Shown here: in pieces, positions 31,532 through 41,193 of the stretch
Layout: each line of letters begins with the position of its first letter
Numbering within the stretch: the first letter of the stretch is position 1
NCBI RefSeq assembly: GCF_000245735.1
Contig: NZ_AHTH01000011.1
Coordinates: 1-62,880 of the forward strand
From: Alishewanella jeotgali KCTC 22429
GTDB taxonomy: Bacteria > Pseudomonadota > Gammaproteobacteria > Enterobacterales > Alteromonadaceae
Direction: 5' to 3'
DNA: 62,880 bases
Translations under genes and position numbers: made by a program
The notes under the pieces: model-generated
What the model was told of the DNA's origin: nothing
Databases searched by the model: none
Seen by the model: the letters and a program-made list of their open reading frames with translations, nothing else

Positions 31532-32116
31532 TTAAGCAGTCACTGCTAAAAAATTCGCCAACATGGTCCGACCATGTTCGGTCAAAATGGCTTCCGGATG
31601 AAACTGCACACCGTGTAATTGCAGTTCGGGCAGCCAAAGCCCCATCAGATCCCGCCAGCCATCCGGCTCAGGAGCGGTATAGGCAGTGTGAACAGCCGCA
31701 GCAGGTAAGGTCTCGGCAGCCACCACCAGCGAGTGGTAGCGGGTCACGCTAAGCGGGCTTGGCAGACCGGCAAACAGCGATTGCTGTTGGTGTTCAATCA
31801 GGGAGTTTTTGCCATGCATCACCTGACGCGCGCGCAGTACTTTCGCCCCTAACACCTGGGCAATCGCCTGATGGCCCAGACAAACGCCGAGGATCGGCAA
31901 GCTGCCGGCAAAATGTTCTATCGCTTTCAAACTGATACCGGCCTGATCCGGGTTGCCCGGGCCGGGTGAGATCACCAGATAATCTGGCGCCAGATTACGG
32001 ATTTGCGCCAATGACAGCTCGTCATTGCGTTTAACCAACACCTGCTGCCCCAGTGCCTGAAAATACTGCACCAGATTCCAGGTAAAGGAATCGTAGTTAT
32101 CAATCATTAACAACAT
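31532..32116 (-). CDS. pabA: Anthranilate/para-aminobenzoate synthase glutaminase subunit
   Basis: A 194-residue class I glutamine amidotransferase. The Cys of GVCLGHQAIAQ, His and Glu of FHPEAI form the triad. It supplies ammonia to PabB for folate or to TrpE for tryptophan. Start MLLMIDNYDSFTWNLVQY is typical. No partner subunit gene is in the window. A 264-nt gap to astC holds the astC promoter region; I see nothing else there. Confidence 0.93.
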   Translation of the reverse strand: MLLMIDNYDSFTWNLVQYFQALGQQVLVKRNDELSLAQIRNLAPDYLVISPGPGNPDQAGISLKAIEHFAGSLPILGVCLGHQAIAQVLGAKVLRARQVMHGKNSLIEHQQQSLFAGLPSPLSVTRYHSLVVAAETLPAAAVHTAYTAPEPDGWRDLMGLWLPELQLHGVQFHPEAILTEHGRTMLANFLAVTA

Positions 32117-32134
32117 AACATGATTCCGTCGCTG

Positions 32135-33106
32135 TTACTCATGACAGGCAGCACGGCGTAACCGGTCCTGCACGGCTTCCCAGCCTGGGCTGTGCGGGGG
32201 CAGCTCGACCAGGATCTGCGCCACGCCTTGTTGATCGGCCAGAAATAACTGGTGATAAAGTTGTTGGCCGTAAGCTGCCGCACTGGCGGGTAACTGTTGC
32301 TGGTAACTAACCGCAGGTAATGGCAAGGCACTAAAATGCAGTACCGCAGTAGGCACGGTACTGTTGGCAAGCTGCGCTATTAATGCATCAGATGGCAACA
32401 AATAGACAGGGGTATTCGGCTGATAATGGGCACCGACATTACCGGACACTTTAACCTGGTGCTCGCGCGGTGTGCTGACGGCACACCCCAGCACCTGTCC
32501 CAGCTGCGCGGCCGTTATCGGCCCGCTGCGCAGGATCTGCGGCGGTGAAGTGGTTAAATCGACAATGGTCGACTCCAGACCATGCTCACACGGTCCGCCA
32601 TCCAGCACGGCGGCAATTTTCCCGGCCATGCCATGCAGCACCTGAGCGGCACGGGTTGGACTGAGTTTCTTATAGGGATTGGCCGACGGCGCGGCAACCG
32701 CCAGTCTGGCTTGTTGCAACAACGACAGCAGTGCCGGATGTGCGGGCATCCGGATCCCGATGGTTTCCAGACCACCGGTCACCACAGTGCTGACTTGCGG
32801 CGCCTTTTTTAGCAATAGCGTCAGGGGGCCGGGCCAAAAGGCAGCGGCCAGCTGATAGGCACTTTGTGGGATCTCTACCGCAAACTGTTCCAGCATTTCA
32901 AGTGTTGGAATATGGACAATCAAGGGGTGATCCGCCGGCCGACCTTTGGCCTGAAAAATTTTCGCCACCGCATCGGCATCTGTCGCATTGGCCGCTAAAC
33001 CATACACAGTTTCTGTTGGCACTGCCACCAACTCACCCTGCTGCAGCAGGGCTGCCGCCCGGCTGACATCTGCTGGCTGATCCGCAGCTAATAGCTCAGT
33101 TTTCAT
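32135..33106 (-). CDS. L-threonylcarbamoyladenylate synthase, Sua5-type
   Basis: A 323-residue protein that makes the threonylcarbamoyl-AMP used for t6A37 in tRNAs that read ANN codons. The N-terminal YrdC domain (about 10-200) has VPTETVYGLAANA and KGRPADHPLIVHI. The C-terminal Sua5 domain (about 220-315) is linked by the SSN-like segment GNVGAHYQPNTPVYLL. The longer Sua5 form (about 320 residues) differs from the short TsaC of enterics (about 190). Confidence 0.93.
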   Translation of the reverse strand: MKTELLAADQPADVSRAAALLQQGELVAVPTETVYGLAANATDADAVAKIFQAKGRPADHPLIVHIPTLEMLEQFAVEIPQSAYQLAAAFWPGPLTLLLKKAPQVSTVVTGGLETIGIRMPAHPALLSLLQQARLAVAAPSANPYKKLSPTRAAQVLHGMAGKIAAVLDGGPCEHGLESTIVDLTTSPPQILRSGPITAAQLGQVLGCAVSTPREHQVKVSGNVGAHYQPNTPVYLLPSDALIAQLANSTVPTAVLHFSALPLPAVSYQQQLPASAAAYGQQLYHQLFLADQQGVAQILVELPPHSPGWEAVQDRLRRAACHE

Positions 33107-33156
33107 CAGATACTCTTTTCATCGGTTACCCGTACTATTTTAGGCGGTTTCACGCG

Positions 33157-33948
33157 CTATGGATTACATTGCGGGCAGTTGGCCGGATCGGCGAAACCGC
33201 TGCTATGCAAAAAGTCTTGCTGATAATCGCAGTAGCGACAGCAGGCACGTAGACCGCGGGGCTGCGACGTTGGCAGACCACAGTCGGCACAAGGTAAACC
33301 GGCTAACGGCAGCTCAGGCCAAAACCCCGGTTTATGGCAACGCGGGCAAAGTTGTTGCAGCCGTTGCCGCAAATTGTCGGCCGCCAACCGGATCACCTGC
33401 TGTCGCTCCGGACTGCAGTGGGCACGTAAGTCATATTCGAGCGTTACCGCGCCTTTGGCTAACCATTGCTCGCAGCACAACAGCGCCTGCGCCGGCGTTA
33501 ATGCCTTTTCCAGGCGAGATCCCTGCTTTACCAATAGCAGTTGTCCGTCGGGGATCGTGGGCAGTATAGTCTGTAACATGGCAGCTTCGGTAAGCTGCCA
33601 GCTACGGGCACTACAAAGTTGCTGTGCCACTGCAGTCACTGCCCAGCCCTCGTCAATATTGACACAGCAGAGCAACTCCTGATTCAGGGTACCCAGACCA
33701 TAGGGGCCGGCATTAAAGCTGCCCTCACTGCCGATACCGATCGCCGAACCGGATAACTCTGCCGCGAGAGCCGCTTTGCGTAATGCGCATTCGGCCGCTG
33801 TCATAAAACGCGGCCGCTCACCAGCAAAACTGCCTAGCAAGTCGGTATCAAAACCGCTGACCGCCTGGATCTGCCAACCCAGCGCCGCCAGGGCTTCGGT
33901 CAGCAGCGGCACCTTGCCATGTTGGGTCAGAAAGGCGACCTGCTGCAT
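33157..33948 (-). CDS. DUF6671-like protein with C-terminal zinc ribbons
   Basis: A 263-residue protein of unknown function. N-terminal part (about 1-170) contains FDTDLLGSFAGERPR, and GIGSEGSFNAGP, which resemble DUF6671 proteins. The C-terminal 70 residues hold four CxxC-type pairs (CPRC, CADC, CCRYC, CPQC), so one or two zinc-ribbon folds are likely. There is no signal peptide or membrane segment. It lies between the Sua5 gene and trpS in the same direction, with 30 nt to trpS. Confidence 0.75.
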   Translation of the reverse strand: MQQVAFLTQHGKVPLLTEALAALGWQIQAVSGFDTDLLGSFAGERPRFMTAAECALRKAALAAELSGSAIGIGSEGSFNAGPYGLGTLNQELLCCVNIDEGWAVTAVAQQLCSARSWQLTEAAMLQTILPTIPDGQLLLVKQGSRLEKALTPAQALLCCEQWLAKGAVTLEYDLRAHCSPERQQVIRLAADNLRQRLQQLCPRCHKPGFWPELPLAGLPCADCGLPTSQPRGLRACCRYCDYQQDFLHSSGFADPANCPQCNP

Positions 33949-33977
33949 CAGCGGAGCTCCGGCAACAACAGTAGCGC

Positions 33978-34991
33978 TTAGGGCGCCACAAAACCTACAG
34001 CAGCATTCACAGCTGCCAGGGTGCGGCTGGCATGCTCACGGGCTTTGGCGGCACCTTCGCGCATCACTTGCTGCATTAACGTTTGGTCGGCCCGGATGTC
34101 ACGGAATTTTTGCTGTACCGGCTCAAGCAGGGCGATGACCGCATCAGCAACATCACCTTTTAAATGGCCGTACATCTTGCCTTCATACTCGGCTTCCAGT
34201 GCCGCCACCGTTTTACCGGTAACCCCGCTTAGAATATTCAGCAGGTTGGCAACCCCTGGCTTGTTATCCAGGTCGAAATATACCCGTGGCGGATCTTCAG
34301 AGTCCGTGATGGCTTTTTTAAATTTCTTGCTGATCATCTTCGGATCTTCCAGCAAGCCGACGAAGTTCCACGGGTTGTCATCCGATTTTGACATCTTCTT
34401 GGTTGGTTCCTGCAGGCTCATCACCCGGGCTGCCACCTGAGGGATAAAGGGCTCCGGCACCGTAAAGATGTCACCATGCAGCGCATTAAAGCGCAGCGCG
34501 ACATCGCGCGCCAATTCCAGATGTTGTTTCTGATCGTGACCTACAGGGACCTGATTCGCCTGATACAGCAGGATATCGGCCGCCATCAGCACCGGGTAGG
34601 TAAACAGACCGGCATTCACATTATTGTTATGCCGCTCTGACTTATCTTTAAACTGGGTCATCCGGCTCAGCTCACCAAACTGGGTGTAGCAGTTCAGCAC
34701 CCAGGCCAGCTGGCTATGCTCAGGGACATGCGATTGCAGAAAAACGGCTGAGCGCTTTGGATCAATACCACAAGCCAGATACAGCGCCAGACTGTCCAGC
34801 GAGGCACTGTGCAGTGCTACCGGTTCCTGCCGCACAGTAATCGCATGCAGATCGACAATGCAATACAGACAGTTGTAGTCGTCCTGCATCTGATCCCACT
34901 GCCGCAGTGCGCCCAGATAGTTACCGATAGTCAGTTGTCCGGATGGCTGGGCGCCACTGAGTACTATGGGTTTACTGCTCATGCTGTGCAT
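33978..34991 (-). CDS. trpS: Tryptophanyl-tRNA synthetase
   Basis: A class I synthetase of about 337 residues. The HIGH-type motif is in [18 protein letters not shown], and KMSKSDDN is the second signature. The first ATG is at 34991; a second ATG three codons later (34982) would give a family-like MSSKPIV start. The upstream AGGA lies too close to the first and a little far from the second, so both remain possible. Confidence 0.96.
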   Translation of the reverse strand: MHSMSSKPIVLSGAQPSGQLTIGNYLGALRQWDQMQDDYNCLYCIVDLHAITVRQEPVALHSASLDSLALYLACGIDPKRSAVFLQSHVPEHSQLAWVLNCYTQFGELSRMTQFKDKSERHNNNVNAGLFTYPVLMAADILLYQANQVPVGHDQKQHLELARDVALRFNALHGDIFTVPEPFIPQVAARVMSLQEPTKKMSKSDDNPWNFVGLLEDPKMISKKFKKAITDSEDPPRVYFDLDNKPGVANLLNILSGVTGKTVAALEAEYEGKMYGHLKGDVADAVIALLEPVQQKFRDIRADQTLMQQVMREGAAKAREHASRTLAAVNAAVGFVAP

Positions 34992-35031
34992 AATCCTGTG
35001 TTAAGTTCGAAAAAAAGAGCGCTATTATACA

Positions 35032-35706
35032 TTAACCGGCTACCGCTGCCAGTTGCTGCCGCATCTGTGCGATAGTCGCAGCATAATCCGGGCTGTTAAA
35101 AATCGCCGAACCGGCAACAAACATATCCGCGCCGGCAGCAGCAATCTCGCCAATATTCGCTACCGTGACCCCACCATCAATTTCCAGCCGGATCGGCAAG
35201 CCACTGTGATCAATCAGCTGACGCACTGCGGCCAGCTTATCGAGCGTTGCCGGAATAAACTTCTGACCACCAAAACCGGGGTTAACAGACATCAGTAACA
35301 CCACATCGACCTTATCCAGCACATAATCGAGGTAACTCAGTGGCGTTGCCGGATTAAATACCAGGCCGGCCTGACAACCATGGTCTTTGATCAATTGCAG
35401 GGTACGGTCGATATGTTTAGAGGCTTCCGGATGGAAGGTAATAATACTGGCGCCCGCCTTAGCAAATTGCGGCACCAGGCTATCTACCGGCTCGACCATC
35501 AGATGCACATCGATCGGTGCGGTAATACCATAGTTACGCAGCGCCTGACACACCATAGGCCCGATTGTCAGATTCGGCACATAGTGATTGTCCATCACAT
35601 CAAAGTGCACCACGTCAGCACCGGCGGCCAGTACCTCGTTCACATCTTCGCCCAGGCGGGCAAAATCGGCTGATAGTATAGAGGGAGCAATTAAGTAAGG
35701 TTGCAT
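35032..35706 (-). CDS. rpe: Ribulose-phosphate 3-epimerase
   Basis: A 224-residue TIM-barrel epimerase of the pentose phosphate pathway that interconverts ribulose-5-P and xylulose-5-P. Motifs [31 protein letters not shown] and [10 protein letters not shown] are present, with the metal-binding His and Asp. ATG 35706 starts MQPYLIAPS; the frame extends 81 nt more but that part is not family sequence. The usual neighbour gph is missing between rpe and trpS. Confidence 0.96.
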   Translation of the reverse strand: MQPYLIAPSILSADFARLGEDVNEVLAAGADVVHFDVMDNHYVPNLTIGPMVCQALRNYGITAPIDVHLMVEPVDSLVPQFAKAGASIITFHPEASKHIDRTLQLIKDHGCQAGLVFNPATPLSYLDYVLDKVDVVLLMSVNPGFGGQKFIPATLDKLAAVRQLIDHSGLPIRLEIDGGVTVANIGEIAAAGADMFVAGSAIFNSPDYAATIAQMRQQLAAVAG

Positions 35707-35932
35707 AGCACAGGTTTCCCGATCCAAAACCCAGACTTTACTCAATTCTGGCGCAGAAAGCAGCCAAGGCCGCTGATGATTGCACAAAAATCAGGCAGCA
35801 CTGCACCAGCAAGCAGCAGTCTAAATGGCAATATTGGCCAGCAATTAGAATAAACCACTGTTATATATCAACTTTATAATCTGGCATATATCTTGGAATT
35901 CCCTTGATGAATCCAATCTAAGGGGAATAACA

Positions 35933-36615
35933 ATGACATCGATCAAAAAATGCTCCGTGGCCGGTTTATCCGGCTTATTGTTAACAGCAGCCTGGCCAGT
36001 GCGCAGGCACAAGCGGTTGAAGTCAGTGGTGATGTGACCTTTGTTTCTGATTACGCCTTCCGTGGTATCTCACAAACCGAAGAAGCGCCGGCCTTACAAG
36101 GTGGTTTAACCCTGGCCGTTGACAGTGGTTGGTACCTGTCGGTTTGGGGCTCCAGTGTCGATTTTGGTGGTCAGGGCACACTGGAGCTGGATGTACTGTT
36201 GGGCTGGAGCGGTGATATCGCCGAGGGTTGGAGCGCCGATGTCGGTATTATGCGTTATGGCTACCCTAACACCGAGTTCGAGGGGTCGAACTTCTGGGAA
36301 CTCTATGGCTCAGTCAGCTATCAGGATTTTACACTGGGCCTGGCTTACAGCGATGACTACTATGGCAACAGCGGCAAGTATTACTATGTCTATGCCGGCT
36401 ATAGTTTAGCACTGACGGACAACCTGAGTGTGGATTTCCACGTCGGCCATAATGAATTCTCGGATGACAGCTCATCCAGCTATCTGGATTACGGCGTAAC
36501 TCTGAGTACCGAAGTACTGGGGCTTGGGTTATCACTGGCTTACGTCGACACCGATATCAAAGATTGTAAGCTGTGTGACAGCCGGGTGATCTTTGGGGTG
36601 TCAAAAGCATTCTAA
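35933..36615 (+). pseudogene. TorF-like porin gene with a frameshift in the signal peptide
   Basis: Strong ATG at 35933 (AAGGGGA 7 nt upstream) encodes a signal-like MTSIKKCSVAGLSGLLLTAA, but this frame ends at a TGA after 34 codons. The mature protein continues in the -1 frame from about 35995 (SLASAQAQA, then VEVSGDVTFVSDYAFRGISQ) and is open to 36615. It looks like an outer-membrane beta-barrel: alternating Tyr/Gly/Asp and a C-terminal Phe (GVSKAF), and the VTFVSDYAFRGISQTEEAPALQGG motif fits TorF-type porins. Net loss of one base (or gain of two) near 35985-35993 would explain it. No canonical slippery heptamer is seen. A sequencing error is the simplest alternative; otherwise a recent pseudogene. 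Confidence 0.8.
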
Positions 36616-36728
36616 CGGCTAAAGCCTGCCACTTGTCGCCAGCACCAGCGTCTAATAATTAATCAGCTTGTGTCTGGCGAAAGAATCTACTATCATTGGG
36701 ACTCTGCATCAGGTTAACAGGAATTAAC

Positions 36729-36968
36729 ATGAAACTAACCAAAACAAGCAAGTCTCTGCTCCTAGCAGGCGGCATGATGCTTGCTTTTGTAGTTTGGCAG
36801 CTGGACGCCGAAAAGATCTGCACACCTTCAACCCAAGCAAGCTGTCAGGATATCCAACATAACTGGATGAATTGGCTTTCTGGTAACAGTCGTTCGACAC
36901 AATTTCACTTTGTCGATTTTCTGGAACTGGTAAGTCGGCTGCTACCTGCCAGCGCACCGAAAAGCTGA
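36729..36968 (+). CDS. Small single-span membrane protein, unknown
   Basis: A 79-residue protein: short basic N-terminus (KLTKTSKS), one hydrophobic segment (about 9-24), then a soluble tail with Cys31 and Cys39. The tail would be periplasmic if the basic N-terminus stays inside. ATG 36729 has AGGAATTAAC upstream. I do not recognise the family. It ends one base before the DUF2970 start, so the two genes are probably cotranscribed. Confidence 0.65.
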   Translation: MKLTKTSKSLLLAGGMMLAFVVWQLDAEKICTPSTQASCQDIQHNWMNWLSGNSRSTQFHFVDFLELVSRLLPASAPKS

Positions 36969-36969
36969 T

Positions 36970-37164
36970 ATGACTGCGGCGAAACCCGGCTTCAAGCAGG
37001 TGCTTAAAGCGGTTTTCGGCGCCTTTATCGGGGTACAATCTGAGCAACAGCGTCAGCAAGACTTTCAAAGCCAAAGCGCTGTGCCTTATATCCTGACCGG
37101 TATCTTTGCCGCGCTCTGTTTCGTTGCCCTGCTGTTATTAGTCGTTTTTCTGGTGCTGCGCTAA
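36970..37164 (+). CDS. DUF2970 family small membrane protein
   Basis: A 64-residue protein with an amphipathic start (KPGFKQVLKAVFGAFIGVQSE), a polar stretch, and a C-terminal membrane helix (about 40-62). FGAFIGVQSEQQRQQDFQ is typical of DUF2970 as I recall it. No function is known. Its last 27 nt overlap the 3' end of dam on the other strand, an unusual convergent overlap. Confidence 0.75.
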   Translation: MTAAKPGFKQVLKAVFGAFIGVQSEQQRQQDFQSQSAVPYILTGIFAALCFVALLLLVVFLVLR

Positions 37165-38025
37165 CGCCGGATAATAAGCGAACAACTCCTGCACCTTACC
37201 CCGACCCTGACCATTTTGGCTGATCGAGCGCCCCACTGCGATGCTGGTTAGCCGTGCCTGTTGATATATTTTGCGGGTCCAGGTGGTGTCATGATTACTG
37301 ATCAATACATTACAACCACGTAACTGGGCTTGTTCAGCTAAAATCGCCAGCTGAGCCTGATCATCCAGACTAAAACCCTGGCGGGCATAGCTGGTAAAGC
37401 TGGCTGTTTTACTCAGGGGTACATAAGGCGGATCGCAATACACGGCATCGCCGCTTTGCAAATCGGTAAAGACTTGTTGATAACTCAGGCAGCTAAAGAC
37501 CGCACGCTGCGCCTTTTCCGCAAAGAAATACAATTCTGCTTCCGGAAAATACGGCTTCTTGTAACTGCCAAAGGGCACGTTAAATTTACCGCTGAGATTA
37601 TAGCGACACAGTCCATTGTAACCATGGCGGTTCAGGTACAAAAATAACAGCGCACGCTGATAAGGATCATGCAGCTCATTAAATTGCTTACGCAGCGCCA
37701 GATAGCTGTCTTTAGTATTCGCACTGGCGACAAACAGACTTCTGGCATCGGCAATATAGCGCTCTGCATCATGCTGTAAGGTCTTATAGAGCGCAATTAA
37801 ATCGGCATTAATGTCATTTAGCCGGTAGCGCGGATAGTCGGTATTTAAGAACACCGAACCAGCGCCAACGAAAGGCTCGACCAGACAAGCTGCGCCCGGT
37901 AATTGTTGCTCAATCTGACTGACCAGGTTGAACTTACCACCGGCCCATTTCAAAAATGCCCGACTTTTCTGCTGCACTTTTGCCGGCATTTTTACTGGCT
38001 CTTTTGGTTGCACTCTTGGCGGCAC
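37138..38025 (-). CDS. dam: DNA adenine methyltransferase Dam (GATC)
   Basis: A 295-residue N6-adenine methylase acting on GATC, used for mismatch-repair strand marking and replication timing. SAM-binding FVGAGSVF is near 52-59 and catalytic DPPY at 198-201. The N-terminus KSRAFLKWAGGK is Dam-like. The start GTG 38025 overlaps the damX stop region and has AGGA 10 nt upstream; the ATG at residue 13 (37989) would make it closer to the E. coli length (278). Gene order aroK-aroB-damX-dam-rpe-trpS is conserved except for the plus-strand insert. Confidence 0.95.
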   Translation of the reverse strand: MPPRVQPKEPVKMPAKVQQKSRAFLKWAGGKFNLVSQIEQQLPGAACLVEPFVGAGSVFLNTDYPRYRLNDINADLIALYKTLQHDAERYIADARSLFVASANTKDSYLALRKQFNELHDPYQRALLFLYLNRHGYNGLCRYNLSGKFNVPFGSYKKPYFPEAELYFFAEKAQRAVFSCLSYQQVFTDLQSGDAVYCDPPYVPLSKTASFTSYARQGFSLDDQAQLAILAEQAQLRGCNVLISNHDTTWTRKIYQQARLTSIAVGRSISQNGQGRGKVQELFAYYPALAQHQKND

Positions 38026-39444
38026 TTAGCGATTATCCTGAGTTGCAGCAGCAAGATCCTGCTGCACCGAACGCGCAGTCCGGATAAAGGGGCCGGCGTC
38101 ACGCAACTTTGCCGGTAACTGTGCGATATAGGCCGAGGCTGCGGCATTGTTTTTAAACGGGCCGGCGACTAACACCCACTGCTGTCGTCCCTGCTGCTGA
38201 CGTTGATACAGTTGATACTGCAAGCCTGGGTATTGCTGCTGAAAGCGCTTTAACGCTGCCTCATCAGATAATACTGCCAGTTGTACCAGTCGCTCAGTCG
38301 CGGCCAGTGCAGCCAAAGCCGTTACTGCTGAACCAGCTGGCTTAGCAGTGGTTGTGGCTGTTGCTCTGACCGGTTGCGGTTGCACTACAGCGGCTGGCTT
38401 AGTGGCTACCGGCGCTTGCTCAGGCGCTGCAACGGGTGTTTCGGCAGCAACTGTTGTCGCTTCTTCAGCAACCTGTTCAGCTATAGCATCGCTATGAGGT
38501 TCAATTGGCGAGGTGCCGGGATCCGTTATTTCTGCGGCCGTCACTGATGCTAATGCGAGCGCTTCCGGCTCAATCATCTCTGCACCAGACAGTAGCGGCT
38601 CCGGCGTATCCGGCATCAGTTCAGCCTGAGGGGTGTTTGCTGTTACAGCCTTATCAGGTGCAGTACTTGTTGGTAGCGGCGGTAGCGTTGTCGATGGCGT
38701 ATGCCCTAACCAGCTTACTGCCGCTATCGCCACGACCGCTATCAGGGCGACGGCAGCCAACCATGGGAAAGATCCTCTTTGCGCCTCAACCTTTTTCGTT
38801 CTGGTTACACTTGTGTTGCTAGCGCCGTCTCTGGTTGCACTTGTTTTGGTTGCAATCAGCGGCATTTGTAACAACAAATGTAAATTACCCTGGCTAAGCG
38901 CAAAACGCTCCGCCAGCGCTAAGGGGTCTAACTGCTGCTGTTGCAATAATTGCTGACTATCCACTAAGGAGAGTGCCGGGATCGTCAGATTTAACTGAAA
39001 TCTGGGGTCGGGTTGCGGCACAAAGCAGAACAGCCGTGCCGGTAATTGTTCCAGCAAGGCCCAGCAACTTAAATCCAGCGTATCCGCACCATCGAGCAGT
39101 AATACATACTCAGAGGTATTATCGGTACGACAACGCGCCAACAAGGACTCAGTATCCAGCTGCTCAGTAGCAAACCACTGCTGTGATAGTTGTTTGCTCA
39201 GTTGCTGTAATGACAGCGGGCTTTGCACCAGCGCCACATTAACTGACATTTCCTGACATTCGGAAAATAACTCAGCTAACACCAGTGCTAAGGTTGATTT
39301 ACCGCTGCCCGCGGCACCAACAATAGCCAGCCGATCGAAGTCATTAAACGCCAGTTGAAATAGCAGGCGCGACAGCAGGTCCCGCTGTGATGGTAACAGG
39401 TAGCTATTTTGATCCAGCTGTTGCTGCAGACTTCTGATTTTCAT
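38026..39444 (-). CDS. damX: SPOR-domain protein DamX with AAA ATPase domain
   Basis: A 472-residue protein. N-terminal AAA-type ATPase region (Walker A GAAGSGKST near 43-51), a membrane helix (about 229-246), a Pro/Ala/Thr-rich linker and a C-terminal SPOR domain (about 390-460) that binds denuded septal peptidoglycan. DamX takes part in cell division. Its stop abuts dam and its start overlaps aroB by one nucleotide. Confidence 0.88.
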   Translation of the reverse strand: MKIRSLQQQLDQNSYLLPSQRDLLSRLLFQLAFNDFDRLAIVGAAGSGKSTLALVLAELFSECQEMSVNVALVQSPLSLQQLSKQLSQQWFATEQLDTESLLARCRTDNTSEYVLLLDGADTLDLSCWALLEQLPARLFCFVPQPDPRFQLNLTIPALSLVDSQQLLQQQQLDPLALAERFALSQGNLHLLLQMPLIATKTSATRDGASNTSVTRTKKVEAQRGSFPWLAAVALIAVVAIAAVSWLGHTPSTTLPPLPTSTAPDKAVTANTPQAELMPDTPEPLLSGAEMIEPEALALASVTAAEITDPGTSPIEPHSDAIAEQVAEEATTVAAETPVAAPEQAPVATKPAAVVQPQPVRATATTTAKPAGSAVTALAALAATERLVQLAVLSDEAALKRFQQQYPGLQYQLYQRQQQGRQQWVLVAGPFKNNAAASAYIAQLPAKLRDAGPFIRTARSVQQDLAAATQDNR

Positions 39445-40499
39445 CAGTTGAATACTTGTATCAGTTCGGCTTCACTGACATCAGTGAGCATCTGGCTACG
39501 ACCGAGTGCGACCGGCAAAATAAAGCGCAGTTGCCCATTAACCACCTTTTTGTCGGTTTTCATAAAGGGCAGGAAATCCGTAATATGCATTGAAGCTGGT
39601 GCAGACACCGGTAACTTAAAGTGTTGCAGGATGTTACGCACCCGTTCTACTTCGGCCAGCTGCAGATAACCACGGCTATGGGCCAGCTGATGCGCCATCA
39701 GGATGCCAACAGCGACGGCCTCACCGTGTAACCATTCACCGTATCCGAGGAAGGCTTCTATCGCATGGCCAAAGGTATGGCCGAGATTAAGTAAAGCCCG
39801 TTCGCCCTGCTCAGTTTCATCGCGGCTGACAATATCGGCTTTCATCTGGCAGCAGTGCCGGATCATTTCTGCCAGCGTTGCCGGCTGCTGAGCAGAGATG
39901 GCATCAGCATGCTGTTCCAGCCAGTCCAGAAACGGTAAATCACTAATCAATGCATATTTGATCACTTCCGCCATACCGGCGGCAAATTCGCGCGGCGGCA
40001 AAGAGGCCAGCGTTGCGGTGCTGATTAATACCTGCTCCGGCTGTTTAAAGGCGCCGATCATATTCTTACCCAGCGGATGATTAACTGCTGTTTTACCACC
40101 GACAGAGGAGTCAACCTGTGATAGCAGGGTGGTTGGGATCTGGATAAAACGCACACCGCGCTGATAGCAGGCGGCAACAAAACCGGTCAGGTCGCCAATC
40201 ACGCCGCCGCCCAGTGCAACCAGCACCACTTGCCGCGACAGCTTTTGTTCCAGCAAATAGCATAAAACCGCTTCGAAGGTTGCCAGCGTTTTATAGGCCT
40301 CACCATCCGGTACCAGATAATGCCGGCAAGGATGTTGAAACAACGCCTCTACTTGCGGTAAATAGCGCGCAGCGACGGTAGGATTGGAAACAATTACCAC
40401 CTGCTCAGCCGCGGCGATCTCAGGTAGTAAGGCAGGAAAGGCCTGGGCAATCTGGATAGGGTAGCTGCGTTCACCAAGTTGTACGGCAACGGTTTGCAT
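39444..40499 (-). CDS. aroB: 3-dehydroquinate synthase
   Basis: A 351-residue NAD- and metal-dependent enzyme, second step of the shikimate pathway. ALGGGVIGDLTGFVAACYQR, DSSVGGKTAVNHP and NLGHTFGHAIEAF (metal-binding His) are present. It follows aroK by 22 nt in the expected order. Confidence 0.96.
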   Translation of the reverse strand: MQTVAVQLGERSYPIQIAQAFPALLPEIAAAEQVVIVSNPTVAARYLPQVEALFQHPCRHYLVPDGEAYKTLATFEAVLCYLLEQKLSRQVVLVALGGGVIGDLTGFVAACYQRGVRFIQIPTTLLSQVDSSVGGKTAVNHPLGKNMIGAFKQPEQVLISTATLASLPPREFAAGMAEVIKYALISDLPFLDWLEQHADAISAQQPATLAEMIRHCCQMKADIVSRDETEQGERALLNLGHTFGHAIEAFLGYGEWLHGEAVAVGILMAHQLAHSRGYLQLAEVERVRNILQHFKLPVSAPASMHITDFLPFMKTDKKVVNGQLRFILPVALGRSQMLTDVSEAELIQVFN

Positions 40500-40521
40500 A
40501 AGCAGCCCCCTGTGCTGGAAA

Positions 40522-41040
40522 TCAGAAACCTAGTTGTTCAATAATCTGGTTAGCGACGGCCCGGGCGCTCTGTTCATCAGTACGCACTGTAAGATCGGCA
40601 ATCTCGCTGTAGAGTGGATTACGTTCAGCGGCTAAACGCTCGAGCACTTCTTTTGGCTCTTCTTTGGTCTGCAGCAGTGGACGTTTCTTATCACGCTGAG
40701 TACGGGCGACCTGTTTCTCGATTGGTGTTTCCAGGTATACCACTATGCCCCGTGCCGATAAGCGATTACGGGTTTCCTTGCTTAATACTGAGCCACCGCC
40801 AGTGGCCAGCACTATCCCTTGCAACTCAGTCAGATCCTGAATGACATTCTCTTCACGGACCCGGAAGCCCTCTTCACCTTCCAGATCGAATACCCAGGCA
40901 ATATCTGCACCGGTACGGCGTTCGATTTCCTGATCGGAATCATAAAACTCTAGGTGAAGCATCTCTGCCAGATGACGGCCTATAGTGCTTTTACCGGCAC
41001 CCATAGGGCCTACGAGGAAGATATTACGTTTTTCTGCCAT
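40522..41040 (-). CDS. aroK: Shikimate kinase
   Basis: A 172-residue P-loop kinase that phosphorylates shikimate at O3. Walker A is [15 protein letters not shown] near residues 11-25, [14 protein letters not shown] binds shikimate, and the LID region RPLLQTKE is present. It follows pilQ after a 153-nt gap that may contain its promoter. Confidence 0.96.
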   Translation of the reverse strand: MAEKRNIFLVGPMGAGKSTIGRHLAEMLHLEFYDSDQEIERRTGADIAWVFDLEGEEGFRVREENVIQDLTELQGIVLATGGGSVLSKETRNRLSARGIVVYLETPIEKQVARTQRDKKRPLLQTKEEPKEVLERLAAERNPLYSEIADLTVRTDEQSARAVANQIIEQLGF

Positions 41041-41193
41041 ATGTCGTATTGCTAAGTCAGCTATTTCAAAGGAAAGTTGAATTCAAGGACCGTTAGGCTC
41101 CCACGAAAAATTGAAGCGCTGAATTATGTCAGGAATGGCCTTTGATTGGCAAGCTAAATATCAGAGACGCGGGCCAGACCCGCGCCTCTTCAG

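Noticed and set aside
35941..35953. Programmed -1 frameshift on the A6 run of the porin gene
   Set aside because: The run is only six A preceded by C, so it is not a canonical slippery heptamer, and a shift there would replace most of the hydrophobic signal peptide with basic residues. The join must be near 35985-35993.
41168..41184. GC-rich hairpin after pilQ as terminator
   Set aside because: The stem is only 6 bp and no U-tract follows on the minus strand, so I did not list it as a terminator.
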